Source of the DNA: an uncultured Propioniciclava sp.
GTDB lineage: Bacteria > Actinomycetota > Actinomycetes > Propionibacteriales > Propionibacteriaceae
NCBI GenBank assembly: GCA_937872005.1
Contig: CALMPQ010000407.1
Location: forward strand, 1-11,826
Length of the DNA stretch: 11,826 nt
Direction of reading: 5' to 3'
Shown in pieces: positions 7,795-11,826 of this stretch (position 1 is its first letter; each line of letters starts with the position of its first letter). The notes under the pieces were generated by a model, which was given only the letters and a program-made list of their open reading frames with translations, had not been told where the DNA came from and searched no databases. Position numbers and translations under genes: made by a program.

Positions 7795-7867
7795 TGCCGC
7801 TCAGGGGGCCCTTGACCCCGGCCCGCGACAGTGGGAGCCGGCGTGCCACGCGGGTGCGTCGCTTGAT

Positions 7868-7874
7868 GGAGGAG
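7868..7874 (+). promoter_or_regulatory. Strong ribosome binding site supporting the GTG start of lgt
   Basis: GGAGGAG is followed by a 7-nt spacer and GTG 7882. Confidence 0.65.
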
Positions 7875-7881
7875 TCTCGCC

Positions 7882-8655
7882 GTGTGGCCGGTGTTGTTCT
7901 CAGTGTTCGGAATCCAGATCCAGTCGTACGGGGTGAGCAAGGCCCTCGCGGCGCTGGTCGCCGCGTGGCTGCTCGGCCGCGCCTTCCGCAAGCTCGGCTT
8001 CCCGGTCGACCAGGCGCACTCGCTGGTCCTGTGGGCGGCGGTGTGGGGGTTCGTGGCCGCCAAGGTGTACTTCCTGATCGACAACCGCGCCCAGTTCAGC
8101 TGGCACCTGCTCGGTAGCTCGGGGTTCGTCTGGTACGGCGGGCTGATCGGCGGCATCCTCACCGTCGTCGTCCTGACCCGCCGCTACCAGCTGCCGCTGG
8201 CCACCGTGGCCGGCGCGACCGCGATCCCCCTGTCGGTGGCGTACGGGATCGGCAGGATCGGCTGCTTCCTGGCGGGCGATGGCACCTACGGCACGCCGAC
8301 CGACCTGCCCTGGGGGATGGCCTTCCCGAACGGCGTCGTGCCCGTGACCGTCCCGGTTCACCCCGCCCAGTTGTACGAGGCTGCCGGCGCGTTCGCGATC
8401 GCCGCCGTGCTCTGGCTGCTCGCCCGCCGCTGGCTGCCGCTGTCAGTGTTCGGCGGCTACCTCGCCCTCAGCGGGGCCGCGCGACTGCTGGTCGAGATCG
8501 TCCGGGTCAACGACCGCGTCCTGCTCGGCCTCACCGAAGCGCAACTGTTCGGCGTGCTCAGCATCATCGCCGGCGTCATGCTGATCGCGGTCGACCGCCG
8601 GCAGCGGACCCCCGAGCCCGCCGCCGCACACCCGGTCGAGCCGGCACGCGTGTGA
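7882..8655 (+). CDS. lgt: Prolipoprotein diacylglyceryl transferase-like membrane protein (divergent Lgt)
   Basis: Lgt moves diacylglycerol from phosphatidylglycerol to the lipobox Cys of preprolipoproteins at the cytoplasmic membrane. This 257-residue polytopic protein has the family landmarks: SYG (Y16), WYGGLIGG (84-91), the signature GRIGCFLAGDGTYG (124-137), HPAQLYE (160-166) and RLLVEIVR (201-208). Against the E. coli enzyme it retains Tyr26 (Y16), Arg143 (R125) and the distal Arg/Glu pair. It has Tyr85 where E. coli has His103, Cys128 in place of the essential Asn146, and Asp133 for Glu151. It is therefore a divergent member, and activity on ordinary lipoproteins is inferred. The GTG start has a good ribosome site. 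lnt follows after 28 nt with no regulatory repeat between, so they form one unit. A housekeeping lgt is expected elsewhere. No lipoprotein gene is visible in the window. Confidence 0.87.
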   Translation: MWPVLFSVFGIQIQSYGVSKALAALVAAWLLGRAFRKLGFPVDQAHSLVLWAAVWGFVAAKVYFLIDNRAQFSWHLLGSSGFVWYGGLIGGILTVVVLTRRYQLPLATVAGATAIPLSVAYGIGRIGCFLAGDGTYGTPTDLPWGMAFPNGVVPVTVPVHPAQLYEAAGAFAIAAVLWLLARRWLPLSVFGGYLALSGAARLLVEIVRVNDRVLLGLTEAQLFGVLSIIAGVMLIAVDRRQRTPEPAAAHPVEPARV

Positions 8656-8683
8656 TCCACTCGGTGAAACGGCCACGCCCGCG

Positions 8684-10267
8684 ATGACGACCCTGCGGAC
8701 CGCACGGGACGCGTCATGGGCCCGGCAGCGGTGGCCGCGCCACTGGGCACCGCTGGTCGCGGCGGGGGCGGCGGGTGCGGCGGGGTTGATGACGGGCACG
8801 GGTGTCGCACCGCTGGGCTGGTGGCTCGCCCCACCGCTTGGCGTCATGGTGCTCACCGTCGCCGTGCACCGGAGCACGTCGCTCCGGGCTGCGGCTGCCG
8901 TGGGGCTGGCCTACGGCCTTGGCCTGTCCGGACCAACCCTGGGCTGGATGGCCGCCATCCACCCGGCCGCCCTGGTAGGGCTGCTGTTGCTCTCCTCCAG
9001 CTGGTCTGCGGTCACGGCCGTGCTGGTCCGCGCCGCCGGCCGGAGCCGCGGCTGGCCCGTACTGGCAGCCCTGGCCTGGTTGGGCGTGGAGTTCCTCGCC
9101 GCCCGCGTCCCGTTCGGCGGCTTCGGCTGGCTGCGGCTCGGCTACACCCAGATCGACTCGCCCCTGGCCGGGCTGTACCCCTTCATCGGGGTGGCCGGCG
9201 TCAGCTTCTCCGTGGTCCTCACGGGACAGCTGGGCGCCTGGATCCTGCTGGGGCCCTCCAGGCGGCGCCTGGCCTGGTCCGCGGCGTGGCTGGTCGTCGT
9301 CACCGGCGCCGCCACCGCCGGTACCGTGACCCCGACCCCGCCCCCTGACGGCGTCGTCACCGCGGGCTGGGTCCAGGGTGGCGCACCCGGCGGCGGCGTC
9401 TACGGCCTCGGCCCGCCTCGCACCATCACCACCAACCAAGCACGGGCCACCCGCGAACTGGCCGCCGCGATCGACGCCGGCCGCCTGCCGGCCCCCGACT
9501 TCGTCGTGTGGCCCGAGAACGCCACCGACCTCGACCCCGACACCGACCAGCGCACCGGCCAGCTCGTCGAGCAGTCCGTCGCGGCCGTGGGGCGTCCCGT
9601 GCTGGTCGGCGCCATCCTTGACGGTCCCGGACCCCGCCAGCGGCGAACCGCCGCCCAATGGCGCGAACCCGACGGCCGGATCGGGCCCACCTATCAGAAA
9701 CGCTCGATCGTCCCGTTCGGCGAATGGATCCCGTTCCGAGACGTGCTGCTGCCGCTGATCCCTGCCCTGCGCTACGTCGGCGCCCAGTCCGTGGCCGGCA
9801 CTGATCCGGGTCTTCTCGACGTACAGCTCCCCGACGGACGCTCGATCAGCCTCGGCGTGCTGGCCTGCTTCGACGTCGCCTTCGACCCCGTCGTGCACGA
9901 CCTCGCCACCGCGCAGGCCGTCATCGTGCAAAGCAACAACGCCATGTACCAGGGCACCGCCCAGATCGAGCAACAGTTCGCCATCACCCGGGCCCGGGCA
10001 GCGGAACTGCGCCGCGACACCCTCGTCGTCACCACCAGCGGCATCACCGGACTCATCGATCCCACCGGTCGGGTCACCATGAAGGTCACCGAACCGGGTC
10101 CCGCCGTTGGAGTGGTGCAACTCGGCCTGCGCACCGGGACCACCACCGCCAGCTGGCTCGCCACCCCCCTGGAGGTCACCGCGACCGTGGCCGCCGCGCT
10201 CTGGATCACGGCGCTCACGCTGACGCCTTCGCCGCGCAGGCGCTTTCATCCCTTGGTCGGATCTTGA
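8684..10267 (+). CDS. lnt: Apolipoprotein N-acyltransferase
   Basis: Lnt adds the third acyl chain to the N-terminal Cys of lipoproteins. This 527-residue protein has about six to seven membrane segments (residues about 20-220), then an extracytoplasmic carbon-nitrogen-hydrolase domain (about 230-480), and a final membrane segment (about 485-510). The catalytic triad is in place: E278 (WPEN), K339 (YQKRSIVPFGEW) and C395 (LACFDVAFD), matching E. coli Glu267, Lys335 and Cys387; E347 matches Glu343. The residues after the nucleophile are Phe-Asp rather than Tyr-Glu, a conservative change. The ATG has only a weak ribosome site, and coupling with lgt 28 nt upstream is likely. The stop TGA (10265-10267) is part of a regulatory repeat. 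Placement in a copper cluster suggests altered lipoprotein acylation during metal stress, which is inference. Confidence 0.92.
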   Translation: MTTLRTARDASWARQRWPRHWAPLVAAGAAGAAGLMTGTGVAPLGWWLAPPLGVMVLTVAVHRSTSLRAAAAVGLAYGLGLSGPTLGWMAAIHPAALVGLLLLSSSWSAVTAVLVRAAGRSRGWPVLAALAWLGVEFLAARVPFGGFGWLRLGYTQIDSPLAGLYPFIGVAGVSFSVVLTGQLGAWILLGPSRRRLAWSAAWLVVVTGAATAGTVTPTPPPDGVVTAGWVQGGAPGGGVYGLGPPRTITTNQARATRELAAAIDAGRLPAPDFVVWPENATDLDPDTDQRTGQLVEQSVAAVGRPVLVGAILDGPGPRQRRTAAQWREPDGRIGPTYQKRSIVPFGEWIPFRDVLLPLIPALRYVGAQSVAGTDPGLLDVQLPDGRSISLGVLACFDVAFDPVVHDLATAQAVIVQSNNAMYQGTAQIEQQFAITRARAAELRRDTLVVTTSGITGLIDPTGRVTMKVTEPGPAVGVVQLGLRTGTTTASWLATPLEVTATVAAALWITALTLTPSPRRRFHPLVGS

Positions 10268-10268
10268 C
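10253..10268 (+). promoter_or_regulatory. 11-bp direct repeat, site D, upstream of the small membrane protein gene
   Basis: TTGGTCGGATCTTGAC: half-sites at 10253 and 10264, 11 bp apart. The better half, with its GGATC lead, contains the TGA stop of lnt. The first half-site lies within the last codons of lnt, so the coding sequence and the site overlap. Confidence 0.55.
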
Positions 10269-10313
10269 CAGAGCCGGGCCGACACCACACCGACGTCACG
10301 CACCCTCGACGGT

Positions 10314-10775
10314 ATGGACACCAGCCTGACCGACCCCCCGGCATCTACTCTGGCCGCCGACAGCGTCACCGCGGCCACCCCGTGGCGGGCCCGCGCCGCC
10401 GGGGCGTGGGCGGCCACCCGAGCCACGTTCGGGGCCCTGCTCGGGCTCGCACCGCATGTCCTGCACCACGTCGGGTTCCTCGCCGGCGCCGCCCTCCTGA
10501 CCGGCGTCGTGGGCAACACGGTGCTCTACGCAGCCGGGATGCTGCTCAGCATCCCGATGCTCAACCGCCTCCGGAAACGGTTCGGCACCTGGAAGGCGCC
10601 AGCGCTGGGGGCGATCGCCTTCACCAGCCTGTTCACACTGTCCGCGTTCGTGATCGGGCCCGCCCTCAACCCGACACCCGTCGCACCCCAGCCCGCGGCG
10701 ACCACTGGCCCCACCGGCCAGCCGCTGGAGGAACACGACGGGCACCACCCAGACACGAACCAGACCAGATCTTGA
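10314..10775 (+). CDS. Small membrane protein of unknown function
   Basis: I do not recognise a named family. The 153-residue protein has a polar N-terminus (about 1-38), then three likely membrane segments: about 40-66, 69-85 and 95-117. The first contains GLAPHVLHHVG with H48, H51 and H52 inside the helix, and a basic turn (RLRKRF, 85-90) lies between the second and third. The C-terminal tail is Pro/Ala-rich and ends with EEHDGHH (139-145), a possible metal-binding patch. His in the membrane and at the tail, and the setting, suggest a metal-related role, but no activity can be assigned. No ribosome site is visible before ATG 10314 (upstream bases are CTCGACGGT), so the message may be leaderless. 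It has its own regulatory repeat (site D) and its stop TGA is inside the next repeat (site E), so it may be a one-gene unit. Confidence 0.78.
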   Translation: MDTSLTDPPASTLAADSVTAATPWRARAAGAWAATRATFGALLGLAPHVLHHVGFLAGAALLTGVVGNTVLYAAGMLLSIPMLNRLRKRFGTWKAPALGAIAFTSLFTLSAFVIGPALNPTPVAPQPAATTGPTGQPLEEHDGHHPDTNQTRS

Positions 10776-10787
10776 CCCGGCCTTGAC
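10772..10787 (+). promoter_or_regulatory. 11-bp direct repeat, site E, upstream of the YibE/F gene
   Basis: TTGACCCGGCCTTGAC: two perfect TTGAC half-sites 11 bp apart, with AGATC before the first. The first contains the stop TGA (10773-10775) of the preceding gene. It is 75 bp ahead of the YibE/F start. Confidence 0.6.
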
Positions 10788-10861
10788 CTCCGGCTCATGC
10801 GCTGGCTGCCACGCTGGACGATCGTGACCACACCTCGCCTCGTCCCTCCGGCGGCCACCCC

Positions 10862-11826
10862 ATGAGCGGGGGTCACCGTCACCACCATGGGCATGATGGG
10901 GTGGACGCCGATGTGCGCGTCTCCCGGACGGCCCGGCTCGCGACACTCGTGCTGTTGGCCGTCGTGGCGGCGATCACCATGGCGGGCTTGGTGTGGTTGT
11001 GGCCCACGGAGCGGGTGTTGCCGGAGGGTTCGGTGCTGACGACCGAGGGGATCGTGCCCGTGCGCGGGCAGATCACCGCGATCGAGCCGTGCCCGGCGGC
11101 CCCGGACGCCCCGCCGACCGGGCCGGACGCCGGTGTCCAGCACGCCTGCCTTGTCGCCGAGGTCGAACTGGACCGCCGGGCGGGCGAACTCGTGGACGTG
11201 GAGCTGGTGGGAGAGACCGCGTGGAGCGGCCTGCAGCCCGGCGACGGCGTCCACGTGGCCGAGGTCGGCGCCACCGAGGGGGTGCCCGGGGGATGGTCGT
11301 TGATCACGGTCGACCGGATCCCGGTCCTGGCGATCTTCACCGTCTTGTTCGTGGTGGCGGTGCTGGTCGTCGCCGGCCGCAAGGGCTTCTTCGGGTTGCT
11401 GGGGCTGGTGGTGTCCGGGGTGGTGCTGTTCGGGTTCATGATCCCGGCCCTCACGTCGGGACAGCCGGCTGTGTGGGTGGCGATCGTGGGGTCGACCGCC
11501 ATCATGTTCGTGGTGCTCTATCTGGCCCATGGGGTGTCGTGGCGGACCACGTCAGCGTTCGTCGGCACCTGGTTGAGCCTGTTGGTGACCACCGGCCTCG
11601 GCGCGCTGGGCGTCTCGATGGCCCGGCTGAGCGGCATCTCCAGTGAGGAGACCCTCGCGCTGACCAACCTGCTCGGTGACCTCGACTTCCCTGACATCCT
11701 CACCTGTGGTCTGGTGATCGCGGGCCTGGGCGTGCTGAACGACGTGACGATCACGCAGGCGTCGTCGGTGTGGGAGGTCCGGGCCGCCGGGCCGCACCTG
11801 AGCCGGGGGCAGTTGTTCGCCTCGGG
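10862..11826 (+). CDS. YibE/F-family membrane protein (3' end outside window)
   Basis: An open frame of 321 codons runs off the right edge. It starts with a His-rich cytoplasmic segment (MSGGHRHHHGHDG), then a membrane helix (about 24-47), an extracytoplasmic domain (about 50-150) with Cys at 77 and 96 that could pair, and several membrane helices from about 155 onward. The family signature LNDVTITQASSVWEVR is at about 292-307 (N293-D294). YibE/F proteins are multi-pass membrane proteins of unknown biochemical function; the His-rich start and location hint at metal handling here, but that is inference. ATG 10862 has no strong ribosome site; it is preferred because no in-frame start was seen between it and the upstream gene, and the His-rich N-terminus begins directly after it. 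The 86-bp gap before it holds repeat site E. Confidence 0.88.
   Translation, partial: MSGGHRHHHGHDGVDADVRVSRTARLATLVLLAVVAAITMAGLVWLWPTERVLPEGSVLTTEGIVPVRGQITAIEPCPAAPDAPPTGPDAGVQHACLVAEVELDRRAGELVDVELVGETAWSGLQPGDGVHVAEVGATEGVPGGWSLITVDRIPVLAIFTVLFVVAVLVVAGRKGFFGLLGLVVSGVVLFGFMIPALTSGQPAVWVAIVGSTAIMFVVLYLAHGVSWRTTSAFVGTWLSLLVTTGLGALGVSMARLSGISSEETLALTNLLGDLDFPDILTCGLVIAGLGVLNDVTITQASSVWEVRAAGPHLSRGQLFAS

Noticed and set aside
8714..10519. Long minus-strand open frame of about 600 codons opposite lnt and the following gene
   Set aside because: It lies opposite well-supported genes, shows no recognisable domains and has a low-complexity Gly/Arg/Asp composition; such frames are expected opposite high-GC coding DNA.
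10993..11646. Plus-strand open frame of 217 codons near the right end
   Set aside because: It is a +1-shifted shadow of the YibE/F frame, Arg/Gly-rich and without domains; the YibE/F frame from 10862 carries the family signature.
1..11826. Insertion sequences, integrase, attachment sites, CRISPR arrays, tRNA or rRNA genes
   Set aside because: None seen by eye on either strand. The cluster resembles a transferable resistance island, but the window holds no direct sign of a mobile element.

Overview
The window is strongly GC-rich throughout, with GC-ending codons, few and short intergenic gaps, and GTG/ATG starts. Together with the protein families present, this suggests a high-GC Gram-positive bacterium (Actinomycetota); the genus cannot be fixed from the sequence. 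Nearly every gene fits a copper (possibly broader soft-metal) resistance and homeostasis island. The leftmost and rightmost genes are cut by the window edges.

Layout, left to right. (1) 1-834: 3' part of a periplasmic-type multicopper oxidase. (2) 939-3743: a small Met/His-rich two-helix membrane protein followed by a P1B-type ATPase whose membrane metal motif is Cys-Pro-Asp instead of Cys-Pro-Cys, and whose N-terminal HMA-like domain has lost its CxxC. (3) 3847-6931: a CsoR-type operator, then a canonical CPC copper ATPase with an N-terminal cupredoxin-like domain, read in frame into a C-terminal YHS domain that still has its own Shine-Dalgarno and ATG, then a CsoR-family repressor whose start overlaps the YHS end. 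(4) 7033-7632, minus strand: an exported DUF305 protein with two domain copies. (5) 7882-10267: lgt and lnt homologues, the enzymes that diacylate and N-acylate lipoproteins. (6) 10314-10775: an unrecognised small membrane protein. (7) 10862 to the end: a YibE/F-family membrane protein, incomplete.

An unnamed layer ties the cluster together: a direct repeat of TTGAC-like half-sites exactly 11 bp apart (consensus half about GAYCTTGAC). It occurs in every gap that heads a plus-strand transcription unit (844-859, 3740-3755, 7725-7740, 7779-7794, 10253-10268, 10772-10787) and is absent from the gaps inside the likely operons (1257-1298, 8656-8683). Three copies contain the TGA stop of the upstream gene. 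One turn of helix between identical half-sites fits an OmpR/PhoB-type response regulator, whose gene is not in the window. Only the csoR operon also carries a CsoR-like operator, so it would be under dual control.

Working model: the two ATPases move metal out of the cytoplasm. The oxidase, DUF305 protein and cupredoxin/YHS domains oxidise, bind or hand over metal. CsoR provides feedback on its own operon, and an unseen regulator coordinates all units, including a lipoprotein-maturation pair not usually thought of as metal resistance genes.
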